Positions 26,213-35,360 of a stretch of DNA of 64,000 nucleotides are shown here, in pieces. Below the pieces are notes generated by a model. That model saw only the letters and a program-made list of their open reading frames with translations, searched no databases and was not told where the DNA came from. Numbering within the stretch: position 1 is the stretch's first letter; every line of letters begins with the position of its first letter. The DNA comes from Hungatella sp. UBA3048 (lineage in GTDB: Bacteria; Bacillota; Clostridia; Lachnospirales; Lachnospiraceae). Both the position numbers and the translations under genes were made by a program. Location: assembly GCA_002367105.1 (NCBI GenBank), contig DFCS01000037.1, forward strand, positions 39,308 through 103,307, written 5' to 3'.

Positions 26213-26533
26213 TTATTTGGCGGCTTTTAAAAGTTTTATTGCTGATTTAAGGACCTTCTCACCATTCATCATGCCGTAATCGGTCTGGTCAATGACCTGT
26301 ATCGGGATTCCTTTGCTTCCAAACTTTTCCACAATCTCACCGTAACGGTATTTGACCTGGGGTCCCAAAAGGATCACATCCGGATGCTTTTCATCGATGA
26401 TCTGTCCGATCTTTCCATCCGGGAAAGCTTCCACTTCAATGGGAAGGTTATGCTCGTTGGCTACGCTCTGCATCTTGCTCGCCAGCATGCTGGTCGACAT
26501 TCCTGCACTGCAGAATAAATACACTCGTTTCAT
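26213..26533 (-). CDS. PTS lactose/cellobiose-family EIIB
   Basis: The 106-residue cytoplasmic protein has the phospho-accepting Cys near its N-terminus (VYLFCSAGMSTSMLA, Cys 8) with the P-loop-like CSAGMST, as in CelA/ChbB. It passes phosphate from EIIA to the sugar bound on EIIC. It lies 59 bp before the EIIC gene and 39 bp after the EIIA gene, and has an AAGGAGG site. Confidence 0.93.
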   Translation of the reverse strand: MKRVYLFCSAGMSTSMLASKMQSVANEHNLPIEVEAFPDGKIGQIIDEKHPDVILLGPQVKYRYGEIVEKFGSKGIPIQVIDQTDYGMMNGEKVLKSAIKLLKAAK

Positions 26534-26572
26534 TGTAAAATCCTCCTTGCTATTTGCATTTTTTTATTCCCA

Positions 26573-26911
26573 TTATTTACTCCCCACCTTCTCCTCCAGC
26601 TCTACGATCCTCCTGTAACTGGCAATCATCTCTTCTGCGATGATTTTGAATCCTTCTGCGCTCATAAGCTGGTCTTCCGCATGGATCAGAATCAGGGAAC
26701 CGCCCACCGGTTCACCCTGGGCCTCTTTCTGGATCAGTTCAAAGTGGGCCTCATGTCCTGCCAGGAACATTTCCTGACCGGCTTTCATACATTCTCCGGC
26801 ACCGGCGAAATCCCCATGCTTTGCTTTCTGGATCGCCTCAATATAGCTGGACCTTGCTCCGCCTACATTGGATATAATTTTAAAGCAAATGGTCTCTAAT
26901 CCCTCTAACAT
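26573..26911 (-). CDS. PTS lactose/cellobiose-family EIIA
   Basis: The 112-residue helical protein matches CelC/ChbA/LacF. The phospho-accepting His is in LILIHAEDQLM (about residue 77), and the family features AKHGDFAGAGECM and GHEAHFELIQKEA are present. It receives phosphate from HPr and gives it to EIIB. It follows a regulated promoter with a 21-bp palindrome and a leader hairpin. Confidence 0.93.
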   Translation of the reverse strand: MLEGLETICFKIISNVGGARSSYIEAIQKAKHGDFAGAGECMKAGQEMFLAGHEAHFELIQKEAQGEPVGGSLILIHAEDQLMSAEGFKIIAEEMIASYRRIVELEEKVGSK

Positions 26912-26946
26912 ATTGCTGCCTCCTGAATGTGTTGATGATATGCAAA

Positions 26947-26975
26947 ATGCAGCAAAACCGTTTTGTTTGCTGCAT
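26947..26975 (-). promoter_or_regulatory. Leader hairpin before the EIIA gene
   Basis: ATGCAGCAAA pairs with TTTGCTGCAT in the leader downstream of the candidate -10 (27005-27010). On the minus strand it is followed by TTTGC, too poor for a sure terminator; it may be an attenuator or a processing site. Confidence 0.45.
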
Positions 26976-27004
26976 CTTAACTTAAGCTGCCTTAATTAAT
27001 TATA

Positions 27005-27061
27005 ATTATAAGGCTTTTATTCACTTTTTTCCTTAAAGGCATTTCCTAGCTCTTAGGAAAT
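27005..27061 (-). promoter_or_regulatory. Activator-type promoter of the EIIA-EIIB-EIIC operon
   Basis: The 21-bp palindrome ATTTCCTA-N5-TAGGAAAT occupies 27041-27061. A TATAAT -10 lies at plus 27005-27010 on the minus strand and no -35 is found at the proper distance. The palindrome centre is about 43 bp from the -10, just as at the mupG-like gene, so this is a likely binding site for the PRD activator encoded immediately upstream. Confidence 0.7.
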
Positions 27062-28981
27062 TCACTCCATGATCCGGTCGGTAAATTCCTCATATCCGCA
27101 GGGAGCCGTTAATTTTGCCAGCTCCTCAGGCTGATTCACGATGTTGGATATCCAGTCAAAGAAGATTTTAATCATCCTGGCATCCCCTATGTTAATGGCA
27201 AACAGCATCACCAGCCGCACCTCAAAGACACCCCATTTTACAGGATTCTTAAGCTGGGCCACCGCAATGGTAGAATTCCCGGCAAAGGCTCCGAACGCGT
27301 GGGGAATTGCAAATGTATTCACAAAGGATGTTGGGGTCATCTGCTCCCTCTTTAATACCACATCTGTAAACTCCGGATCCACAACTCCCTCCTGTACAAG
27401 ACTTAAGCACAGCATACGGATAATTTCCTCAGGTTTTGTACAGTTCACCTCTGTGTGGTAGTGTTCCTTTCGGATTAAGCTGCCGATGTGGGAGGAAAAT
27501 TCCAGCCGGAATCCTTTCTTATCCAGCCGGTTGATGGCCTGGAGAATCCTGGATTCTGTCTCGGAATCCACGAATAAGTTAATGGAGACGGTTTCCACGT
27601 TCAACCCATGTTCCAGGGGAAATGTACTGAGCAGAAGATCCGGATCCAGAGAAGACACGACTTCTTCTTCAAAATAACCAAATACCTTCACCACTTCCAT
27701 CCTCTCACGAAACATATCGGAAATTTTCTTCACACACATATCAGAAAAAGACTGGTTATGAGGCAGGATCATTACGGCATGATATTTCCTTTCTGTTTTC
27801 ATACGCTCACTGGCAGCTCCCAGATGAAGGGCGATATAGCAGCTCTCTGCATCGGATATAGGAGTCTTAAGCCTATCTTCCAGAAATTCCACAACGTAAA
27901 TGCCCATCTCAAAGACCAGAGGGTATTTACGCTTGATCTCTTCCACAAACACATCCTCCATCCGCACCTGGTTCCTGACACGCTCAACCAGACCGTGGAT
28001 GTGCATCTTAAGACCGGCAGTCAGATCTCTATCCTGCCTGAAATCCAGCCCGAACAGAGTGTATATCTGCTCCAGTGCCTCGCCTACCAGTTTCCTGGTA
28101 CTCAGCCACCTGCCGCCGAAATTCACGTAATCGTCGGTATAATTAGAGGCTTTTCTGCCCATGACGACCAGGGCGAACATCCCTACTTCTCCCTCATGGA
28201 TCTTTATATGCAGGCGTTTGGAAATGCGCTCAAAGAAATCCTTTGAAATCTGGTACTCAATGGTATCCTCTAACCCCTGCATCTCCTCTTCCATACTGAG
28301 GTAGTTGGCGCAGTTCATTCTCTCAATGCTTGTACCGGCGTGCAGGATCAGCATGGGAAACATGGATTCATGAATGGAGTAATCGTATTCCTTCAGTACA
28401 TCTACAAAAATGTCCTTTACCTCAATTAAGTTAAAGCTTTTATATAAATTGGCCAGCATATTTAAATTCAGGAAATTCTCCTGTACCTCGGCCATCAGTA
28501 AATCCCTGTAAAACCGCCGTTTTCCGGCCTCTTCCCCCTTTAAGGATATGCATTCCTTATTGCGGACCAGCCTTAAACCAGGATAGGGTTCCAGCATCTT
28601 GCGTATACGCTTTAAGTCATTGTCAATGGAGGCACCGCTGACATAGATCTGGCTCTGGAGAAGAGTAAGGTTCAGTTCCTTTACCTCAAATAACAGCTTC
28701 TGAATCATGTATGCGCAGCGGGCACCCGGAGTCTGGGGAATATCCGTCCCCCTGGATTCTTTTGGCGGCAAGGGCGACAGACTGGCATTTTCACAGATGC
28801 GGTAACCCCGCCGCACATTAGACTCTATGGGAGGCGGGGTTATGTGTCTGTTGATGGATTCTACATCAGAGCGTATGGTACGGTCCGACACCTGCAGAAG
28901 AACAGCCAGGCGTCGGCTGGTTATCCAGTCTCCCAGCTCTGATAATATGGTAAGCAGCTGCTCCTGTCTTTGATTCTGCAT
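27062..28981 (-). CDS. PRD-containing PTS-controlled transcription activator (LicR/MtlR type)
   Basis: The 639-residue regulator has an N-terminal HTH_11 helix-turn-helix (LLTILSELGDWITSRRLAVL), a second Mga-like HTH (about 80-150), two PTS regulation domains (about 170-390, with histidines that are phosphorylated by HPr or EIIB), an EIIB-like segment (about 395-485) and a C-terminal EIIA(Man/Fru)-like domain with FVNTFAIPHAFG. No AAA+ domain, so it is not a sigma-54 activator. The ATG at 28979-28981 has an AAGGAG site; the longer ORF start lies in the mupG-like gene. It probably recognises the 21-bp palindromes at 27041 and 30223. Confidence 0.9.
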   Translation of the reverse strand: MQNQRQEQLLTILSELGDWITSRRLAVLLQVSDRTIRSDVESINRHITPPPIESNVRRGYRICENASLSPLPPKESRGTDIPQTPGARCAYMIQKLLFEVKELNLTLLQSQIYVSGASIDNDLKRIRKMLEPYPGLRLVRNKECISLKGEEAGKRRFYRDLLMAEVQENFLNLNMLANLYKSFNLIEVKDIFVDVLKEYDYSIHESMFPMLILHAGTSIERMNCANYLSMEEEMQGLEDTIEYQISKDFFERISKRLHIKIHEGEVGMFALVVMGRKASNYTDDYVNFGGRWLSTRKLVGEALEQIYTLFGLDFRQDRDLTAGLKMHIHGLVERVRNQVRMEDVFVEEIKRKYPLVFEMGIYVVEFLEDRLKTPISDAESCYIALHLGAASERMKTERKYHAVMILPHNQSFSDMCVKKISDMFRERMEVVKVFGYFEEEVVSSLDPDLLLSTFPLEHGLNVETVSINLFVDSETESRILQAINRLDKKGFRLEFSSHIGSLIRKEHYHTEVNCTKPEEIIRMLCLSLVQEGVVDPEFTDVVLKREQMTPTSFVNTFAIPHAFGAFAGNSTIAVAQLKNPVKWGVFEVRLVMLFAINIGDARMIKIFFDWISNIVNQPEELAKLTAPCGYEEFTDRIME

Positions 28982-29028
28982 GTCCAAATACTCCTTTACT
29001 TGCTGTGTTCTTCCGTAAAATCCCTTGT

Positions 29029-30120
29029 TTAGAGGATGTAAAATGCAAATACCGTCCATGGTTTAGCGTAGTCCAGCAGAACATGTTCATACTCAGGAAG
29101 ATGGCCGATCACATTCTTGCGGCCGTCATTTGGCATGTCTTTGGTTACGATTTGCAGTTCCCCCTTATATTTGGGATAGCCATCATTTAATATAACCACA
29201 TCGCCGGGTTTTAAGTCTCTGGTATTGGCTGCAGGAATAGACCGGTCCGCAAAAGTGACTCTTGGGCCGGAGGAACGGATCATATAGTCGTTCAAATCAC
29301 CTCTTACCACATGACGGAATTCATAATCCAGGATCTGGGACTCAGTCTGAGTCAGTTCTTTCTCCAATTGGATACCAAAGGTCAGGATGCTGCTGTTTAA
29401 GCCGGCGCAAGCCTTGAGTTCCTCATCAGTAGCATAGGCATTGGCGATCAGCACATCATCTATCATACCGGTGGCAAGCAGATGGCGCACCTGAAAATCA
29501 ATCGGAAGGCCGCGGTGCATCTCCAGAGTACACAGTCCTTCGTTTACAGGCCAAGGACCGTATGCTCCTGGCGCGTTGCTGGATACAAAAGCTGCTACCT
29601 TAAGCCCAAGTGATTTCATCTTATCATTACAGGTATTAAATTGCTTAAGGCTCAATCCCGTATACTTCTGGGGATAAAAATTGTGGCAGGTAATCAGCTT
29701 GTCACGATCCGGATGGTAGTCTATGACATTCTCCACATAGGCCAGCCTGGTGCTGGCATTGAGCTCTATCTTAAGCCCCTGGGGATTGTAAGTCATAAGA
29801 CTTTCTTTCATGCCGTCAAAACCTTCGTCCAGACGGATGCCATCTACATGCATTTCCTGAAATACGGATAAGTTCTCGTAGGAGATTCCCATCCGGGAGA
29901 ATACGGCAGGACTCACATCCGGTATGATCTCCATACCGCAGGTGTGAGCTTCATCCGCCAGTCTCCGAAAACGGCCGATCACCTCTTCCCTGCTTTCCTC
30001 CACACTTAAGAGGCAGGTAAAGATTCTCTTATACCCCAATTTCCCTGCCTTTCTGATATAATCCATATCCTTTTCTTCGGTAGAATGTTCCGGATAAACG
30101 GAAATACCCAACTTTGCCAT
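29029..30120 (-). CDS. MupG/DUF871 family 6-phospho-glycosidase (TIM barrel)
   Basis: The 363-residue protein matches the DUF871/MupG family: KLGISVYPEHSTEEKDMDYI at the start, KRIFTCLLSVEE, IIPDVSP, DGIRLDEGFDG, KIELNASTR and the C-terminal cyclophilin-like domain with PNDGRKNVIGHLPEYEHV. The studied member, MupG, hydrolyses 6-phospho-MurNAc-GlcNAc taken up by a PTS. The catalytic acids would lie in the DEGFDG and ELNAS segments. The ATG at 30118-30120 follows AAGAGAGGGG. It suggests that the PTS imports a beta-linked amino-sugar disaccharide or conjugate. Confidence 0.85.
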   Translation of the reverse strand: MAKLGISVYPEHSTEEKDMDYIRKAGKLGYKRIFTCLLSVEESREEVIGRFRRLADEAHTCGMEIIPDVSPAVFSRMGISYENLSVFQEMHVDGIRLDEGFDGMKESLMTYNPQGLKIELNASTRLAYVENVIDYHPDRDKLITCHNFYPQKYTGLSLKQFNTCNDKMKSLGLKVAAFVSSNAPGAYGPWPVNEGLCTLEMHRGLPIDFQVRHLLATGMIDDVLIANAYATDEELKACAGLNSSILTFGIQLEKELTQTESQILDYEFRHVVRGDLNDYMIRSSGPRVTFADRSIPAANTRDLKPGDVVILNDGYPKYKGELQIVTKDMPNDGRKNVIGHLPEYEHVLLDYAKPWTVFAFYIL

Positions 30121-30185
30121 AAGTTTAACCCCTCTCTTATATTTTACTATCCGGTACATACATACCGGATGGTTCTTTGATATTA

Positions 30186-30243
30186 ACTATAATCCGTCAA
30201 GAAAGAGTCTGGAGGTAAATCTATTTCCTAATTGCTAGGAAAT
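30186..30243 (-). promoter_or_regulatory. Activator-type promoter of the mupG-like gene
   Basis: The palindrome ATTTCCTA-N5-TAGGAAAT at 30223-30243 has the same arms and spacing as that at 27041-27061. A TATAGT -10 lies at plus 30186-30191 on the minus strand, about 44 bp from the palindrome centre, with no recognisable -35. This spacing matches the EIIA promoter. Confidence 0.7.
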
Positions 30244-30255
30244 ATCTTGTTTCTG

Positions 30256-30513
30256 CTATAAATTGGCCGGAAGAAACTCCTTAAGGAAATCGATTGCCTC
30301 GTTTTCATCCTGCCCCTCTGCAAGAAACATCAGACATTCACCATGACGTGCTCCCAGACCTATGAGTGAGAGTACATTTTTACAGTCCGCTGTTCCTTTC
30401 CTGCTTTTAAGGGTTATACGGCTCTCATATTCCGCTGCCGCTTTTCTCAGCCTCATAGCATTGATGGCGTGAAGTCCCTGCTTGTCCGATACTATGTATT
30501 CATAACTAATCAT
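30256..30513 (-). CDS. Variant HPr-family phosphocarrier protein
   Basis: The 85-residue protein has the HPr fold and keeps the phospho-accepting His15 in KQGLHAINAMRL. Two key positions differ from ordinary HPr: Arg17-Pro18 are replaced by Ile-Asn, and the regulatory Ser46 is Asn (TADCKNVLSL). It thus cannot be phosphorylated by HPr kinase at position 46 and may transfer phosphate poorly or with different partners. It is the first gene of the PTS locus and is probably dedicated to it. The general HPr of the cell must be elsewhere. Confidence 0.85.
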   Translation of the reverse strand: MISYEYIVSDKQGLHAINAMRLRKAAAEYESRITLKSRKGTADCKNVLSLIGLGARHGECLMFLAEGQDENEAIDFLKEFLPANL

Positions 30514-30552
30514 CTCATCATCACCCTTTACGATTCATGCGAAAACGACAAG

Positions 30553-30578
30553 CCAATGTCAGAACGGCATGACACTGG
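30553..30578 (-). promoter_or_regulatory. Leader hairpin upstream of the variant HPr gene
   Basis: CCAGTGTCA pairs with TGACATTGG (one G-T pair) in the minus-strand leader, about 40-65 bp before the HPr start. A second hairpin, GGAGAG/CTCTCC, lies at 30614-30630. They may form a regulated 5' structure. I see no classical RAT antiterminator sequence. Confidence 0.4.
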
Positions 30579-30630
30579 CGGTTGCAGTGGGTCGACTCCC
30601 GCTATTTACAGCAGGAGAGAATTCCTCTCC

Positions 30631-31027
30631 ATATTTTAACATACAATCTATAATTATCCACAGTGAAATTATACAGATTTTGTTGCCATAACCTAATTAC
30701 AGTGAGTAATTGGGGAATCGCTTAATAATCATCTGTCATCTGTGCGCAGCCCCCTTTTCAACCATATTTTCCGGATCCGTTTTAGAGTAACCTGGGATTA
30801 TGCATTCGATATTTAGTTGCAATTTCAGTTGATAAAAGCACTCTTTTCGAAGTCCGGCAATTTCTTTTTTCATAATAAGGGAGCTGCGCACTGATTACTC
30901 AGTGCGGCAGCCCCATGCTTTTAGTTATATTAATTTTACATGTTCTTTTTATGCGATGGTCATATTTCGTGGTTGCAATCATACCATATGATCGGAAATA
31001 TACCATCAGACAGAATACCCAATCATC
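30631..31027. other. Intergenic region between the PTS locus and the surface cluster
   Basis: There is no convincing gene. The HPr promoter probably lies at about 30635-30665 (TAAAAT-like -10 on the minus strand). A GC-rich inverted repeat is at 30879-30914, and a related GCAGCCCC-type sequence occurs near 30745. The rest is AT-rich. Confidence 0.4.
30879..30914 (-). terminator. Candidate terminator of the surface-protein operon
   Basis: GCTG, CGCACTGA and TCAGTGCG, CAGC blocks pair around a GTAA loop to give a strong GC-rich stem about 115 bp beyond the 1,442-residue gene. The following T-run is poor on either strand (CTTATTATG on minus, ATGCTTTTAG on plus), so activity is uncertain. Confidence 0.5.
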
Positions 31028-34000
31028 TTACTCATCTTTCTGCCTTCCAGACTTATTTCTTTCAGCTCGCCCTGAAAAACACACTCCGCAAAAGCTTATA
31101 CATGAGAAAAGTAGCAATATCCAAGCTTCTGAACGGTTATCTCCTGTCTTTGGCAATCCTGCCGGTGGTATGTATTCATCCGGAATCCACGTAGAATTAT
31201 CATCACTCATTCGCCAGGTACCAATTGGGATTCCATTTTCATCAATTTCAACATATTCCCGTTCATTTCTAGGTACTATGCTGTGGCCTGGTGGTACGGT
31301 TGGAGGGGCTATTATCGGTGCCTCTGTCTCTGCCGGAATCTTAGGATCTGTTGGCGCAGGAGTGGTGGGGGTTGTCGGAATGTTCGGCGTACCTCCGCCT
31401 CCGCCGGATGATCCACCGGATGAGTTGTTTTTCCACTTGGCGTAAAGCGTAATATTTTCAGTCACGATATCCCTGCCAAAGTTCCAGGCTTTCAGGAAGG
31501 TTCCGTTATCTTTGTACCAACCACCGAAGGTATCGCTTGTTCTTGTCGGGTTGATCGGAGCAGTAACAGTTTCACCGTAATTCACAGTCCGGCTATCCAC
31601 GGAACTTCCGCCATTGCTGTCAAAAGTTACTGTGTATGTGATAGGGATAATGGTCACAGTAAAGAATTTGCCAACTGCACGATTTCCGCTTCCGTCCACG
31701 GCACCCAAGTCAACCCGGTAGGTCCCCGGCACCAGTTGATGAATCAGCTCCAGCGATCCGTTGGCAAAAACCGTGTCCAAAGTAATGCCGTCACGACTAT
31801 AATAATTGTCGGTTACGCTTACTCCGGCCATTTGTAACAGCGCAGCTGCGTCAGTGGGAATCGTATTATGGTCTATTGTAAAAGAGGGAATAGCCACATC
31901 AATAACAGGGCTGACTGCATCATAAACATAAACTTTTACGGTACCTGTACAAGTTTTGGTCTGCCCATCGGTACTGTCCACCCATGCAGCGGTCAAATGA
32001 ACAAGATATTCCGCACCACGCTGGGTGATCTCGTTATAATCCACCTGACTGTAGTCACTACTGGTAATCACAAAACTTTCCGGAATCGGAACATCGGTGG
32101 AGACATTCTTAACCACGGCTTGCAGCATAGTTTCAAAGTTACTCCAACTTACACTGCGATCCACAAAAGGATTCTTATCGCTTACCGCGAATTCCAGATA
32201 TTGTACGTTTTCCAACGCAAATACAGGCTGATTGGACCAAACTGCATACACGTCGATATCACCTGTAATCCTGGTCAGCTCATCAAATACGGTTCCGTCG
32301 GGAAGGCGCCACCCACCGAAGTATTGGCTTGCGTGTATCGGGATGGACGGCATATTGTTTTGCAGCGTGGTATTGTACGCTGCTGTTTTGGTGTCATACA
32401 GGACACCGGACTGCATGGTATCATCCAGATAAAAGCGCACAGTGTGATCCATGGCCTTCCATTTGGCGTGCAGAACCGTATCTCTCTTGATCTGGGTAGA
32501 AAAGTCCCATGATGTGCCGGTTTCATCTAGCCAACCATCGAAGGTGTAGCCGGTTTTTACAGGAATTCCAGGGTTGGATGAGCAGTTATCATACAACACA
32601 ATCTGAGTATCATATACGCTGTTGATATCATCCTTCTCTTTCAAGAAAAGAACTGTATAAGGGTTAGGTGCCCATACCGCATACAGGTTCATATCCTGGG
32701 TAACCTTGGTGGAAAAGAACCACCGTTTACCGTTTTCATCCGCCCAGTAGTTGAAAGTGTGACCCTCTTTCGAAACATTTACCGTTGTCGGCGAAACCGT
32801 GTTGCCCGTCGCAACTGTTTGAGTATCTATCACCACACCGTCGCTAATAAAGCTTACAAGACATCTATCCCATCTGGCATACAGCGTCATGTCACTACGT
32901 ACAGGTGCGCCGAGATTGGAAGCGGTTTTAAAGGTCCACAGTTCACCTGTGGCGTTTTCCCATCCTGCGAAGGTATAACCAGTTTTCGAAGGTGTTTCTG
33001 CGGGTGCCTCAATACCATCGTTATAGACGACCCCAGTGATATCGGAGGGAGTTGGACTGCCTCCTCTGGAATCAAATTTAACGGTGAGGGCCATAGCCTC
33101 CGTATCGGTGTCGGAATACTGGATATCAAAATTGTTGTAGGCCCAGTCTTTCCCCCAACTATAGACTTTGTAGCTGGGATCGGAGCCGTTGTTGATCCGC
33201 TGTGCATGCAAGCCTATATAGGTTTGATTGGTCATCTTGTAGAACACCGAAGCAATATTGCCGTTCATCACCGTATTGGTGACAGTCAGGCTGTTCAGCA
33301 GATTACTCATATCTTTGCCGCCAATACCGCCGCCATGTTTAGGACTTTGGTTGTTGATAACTTTAGAATTCTTAATGGTCAGCTTACCGTTGTCAAAATA
33401 GATGCCACCGCCATTTCCGTTTGCTACACGGTAACCGGAAGTGTGGGGCGCACCGCCTGCGACGTTGCCATCGATCTCGGTATCGCTGATCGTTACATAG
33501 TTGGTGTTTTCCTCAACTGCGATCGCGCCGCCGGTAGATTTGCACACATTGCCGGAGAAGATGCAGTTTTCCATCACAACCGTATTCGCGGCACCAGAGC
33601 CATCGATATCAATCGCCCCTCCGAAATTTTCTGCCTTATTATTGTAGAACTCTGCATATTGGATTGTAACGCTATTACCCTCAATGATACAGATAGCGCC
33701 TCCGCAGCTAAGGGCGCTGCCATCGCGGAATACAACGGGGTTATCGGCTGTGCCCTCAATGTTCATATTGGTGCGGCGAGCATAAATGCCTCCGCCGCTG
33801 AGCATTCCCGTCTTGTTGCTCAAAAACACCGTGCCTTCCCTGATATCCAAAGTGCCATAATACTGGTAGATTCCCCCGCCTCCCCAGCCCCAGGAGGATT
33901 TGTTTCCGGTGAAGGTCACCTGGCTGCCATTGCCGATGGCCGTGGTGCAGGCATAAGCGTATATGCCGCCGCCATTTTCATCAGCGGTATTCTCTGTAAA

Positions 34001-35356
34001 CTCAACGTTGCCGCCGATATTAACATAGCTTCGGATTGCACAGATACCGCCGCCATTGCCGCCTCCTACAGAAGATTTCCAAGCGCGGTTTGACAGGAAC
34101 ACAGTATCTTCGCTTACATTGATGGTACTATCTTCCAGATAAACACCGCCGCCTGCACCGAAATATGCGTAATTATAGCGAATAATGGAACCTCCCAAAA
34201 TATTGACTTTACTATTACCGCTGGCATGGATGCCACCTCCGTTTGAGGGGTTTCCACTGGTCATACATCTTTGAATAGCGGAGTCTTTCACATTAAGCTC
34301 AGCGCCGTTCTTCACCACAATACCGCCATACCAATTGTTGCTGGGATTGCGTCCTTCCACTATTACATTTTCTAAGGACAGCACTGCACTTAAGCCGTCT
34401 ACGATGAAATGGCGGTTATCGGCTGTTATGCGCATCATATAGGTGGAAGCGGCACTCGGATCACTCTTAATCGTCAGGTTTCTTGTCAGTGTACGGGACT
34501 CGTTGCCGAAGTCAATGTCCGCCGTCAGGACAATAACACTTATTTCCGGATTGTCGAAAGCCGCCTTAAAATCCGTATAGTTTCCCACTGCTGCCTCAGC
34601 CGACATTACAGCTGGAGCCGGGAAGAAACTCCAGTAGGTCACGCCGTAGGTTTCGTCCTCAAGATAATCACAGCGCCAGCCGGAAGCCATGAGACTGCTG
34701 TCCACTTCATACTGCCAGCGCGGCTTTTGCACCTCAAGTGCAGATAGAAAGCCACCCTTGTCCATAGCCACCTGGTACTCAGTTTCGTAGGCGTCCACCA
34801 TGACCTGCACCTCCGCAAGCGTGGCGGGCTGCGGATCAAACGCAAATACAGTAACATTCCTGGTCGCCGTAACGGACTCCGCCTCGTATTCGACCGTATA
34901 TATACCTTCGGTGTTAATATCAAAGCCGCCGTCGTCCCGGACTTTTACAGGAACCGAATCACCGTCTTCAGCTTCAGCCCTGGCAGTCACGCCATCCAAC
35001 AGGTCGAAGCCGCTGGATCCCAGTGAGACTACAACGTCTGCCGCCGTGATCTTGACCGTTTCTTTCTCAATTCCAGATTCAGAGGGGCTTGCAATCGAAG
35101 GTGTTGCTTCGGGATTTTCTCGCAAATACGAATTCTCTGACAGTCGGTTCTGCCGGTCTGGAGTCACATCATCAGACGACATCTCAGGGTCTGGTTTGTC
35201 TGCGTCAGATGGTGTCTGTACCTGAACACCGCTGGCAAATACCTGGGCTGATGTCACCCAGGTATTTGCCAGATAACCTGACTCCATATTACCGAGAAGA
35301 ATCGTAACCAACAAAAGTTTTGCCAGAAAATGTCTTATGTTTCGTCTTTTTAACAT
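31028..35356 (-). CDS. LPKTG-anchored surface protein with beta-helix and InlB-type repeats
   Basis: The 1,442-residue protein has a signal peptide (about residues 1-42), a Pro/Ser-rich linker, an Ig-like domain (about 95-170), a right-handed beta-helix (about 250-730) with many GGGI/GGAI and N-x-A turns, then four InlB B-type repeats (each ending Y-A-x-W or H-A-K-W). Two Ig/cadherin-like domains follow, a fifth B-repeat, a Gly/Pro/Thr-rich spacer and a sorting signal LPKTG (1401-1405) with hydrophobic segment and basic tail. The ATG has a GGAGG site that overlaps the end of the 63-residue gene. It is the last gene of the surface operon and a likely sortase substrate, probably an adhesin. Confidence 0.88.
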   Translation of the reverse strand: MLKRRNIRHFLAKLLLVTILLGNMESGYLANTWVTSAQVFASGVQVQTPSDADKPDPEMSSDDVTPDRQNRLSENSYLRENPEATPSIASPSESGIEKETVKITAADVVVSLGSSGFDLLDGVTARAEAEDGDSVPVKVRDDGGFDINTEGIYTVEYEAESVTATRNVTVFAFDPQPATLAEVQVMVDAYETEYQVAMDKGGFLSALEVQKPRWQYEVDSSLMASGWRCDYLEDETYGVTYWSFFPAPAVMSAEAAVGNYTDFKAAFDNPEISVIVLTADIDFGNESRTLTRNLTIKSDPSAASTYMMRITADNRHFIVDGLSAVLSLENVIVEGRNPSNNWYGGIVVKNGAELNVKDSAIQRCMTSGNPSNGGGIHASGNSKVNILGGSIIRYNYAYFGAGGGVYLEDSTINVSEDTVFLSNRAWKSSVGGGNGGGICAIRSYVNIGGNVEFTENTADENGGGIYAYACTTAIGNGSQVTFTGNKSSWGWGGGGIYQYYGTLDIREGTVFLSNKTGMLSGGGIYARRTNMNIEGTADNPVVFRDGSALSCGGAICIIEGNSVTIQYAEFYNNKAENFGGAIDIDGSGAANTVVMENCIFSGNVCKSTGGAIAVEENTNYVTISDTEIDGNVAGGAPHTSGYRVANGNGGGIYFDNGKLTIKNSKVINNQSPKHGGGIGGKDMSNLLNSLTVTNTVMNGNIASVFYKMTNQTYIGLHAQRINNGSDPSYKVYSWGKDWAYNNFDIQYSDTDTEAMALTVKFDSRGGSPTPSDITGVVYNDGIEAPAETPSKTGYTFAGWENATGELWTFKTASNLGAPVRSDMTLYARWDRCLVSFISDGVVIDTQTVATGNTVSPTTVNVSKEGHTFNYWADENGKRWFFSTKVTQDMNLYAVWAPNPYTVLFLKEKDDINSVYDTQIVLYDNCSSNPGIPVKTGYTFDGWLDETGTSWDFSTQIKRDTVLHAKWKAMDHTVRFYLDDTMQSGVLYDTKTAAYNTTLQNNMPSIPIHASQYFGGWRLPDGTVFDELTRITGDIDVYAVWSNQPVFALENVQYLEFAVSDKNPFVDRSVSWSNFETMLQAVVKNVSTDVPIPESFVITSSDYSQVDYNEITQRGAEYLVHLTAAWVDSTDGQTKTCTGTVKVYVYDAVSPVIDVAIPSFTIDHNTIPTDAAALLQMAGVSVTDNYYSRDGITLDTVFANGSLELIHQLVPGTYRVDLGAVDGSGNRAVGKFFTVTIIPITYTVTFDSNGGSSVDSRTVNYGETVTAPINPTRTSDTFGGWYKDNGTFLKAWNFGRDIVTENITLYAKWKNNSSGGSSGGGGGTPNIPTTPTTPAPTDPKIPAETEAPIIAPPTVPPGHSIVPRNEREYVEIDENGIPIGTWRMSDDNSTWIPDEYIPPAGLPKTGDNRSEAWILLLFSCISFCGVCFSGRAERNKSGRQKDE

Positions 35357-35360
35357 TAAA

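Noticed and set aside
27608..28246. 212-codon plus-strand open frame inside the PRD regulator gene
   Set aside because: It is antisense to a well-supported gene and has no ribosome site.
32759..34093. 444-codon open frame on the plus strand inside the LPKTG protein gene
   Set aside because: It is antisense to a clearly coding beta-helix region whose biased codons keep the opposite frame open. It has no ribosome site and no recognisable domain.
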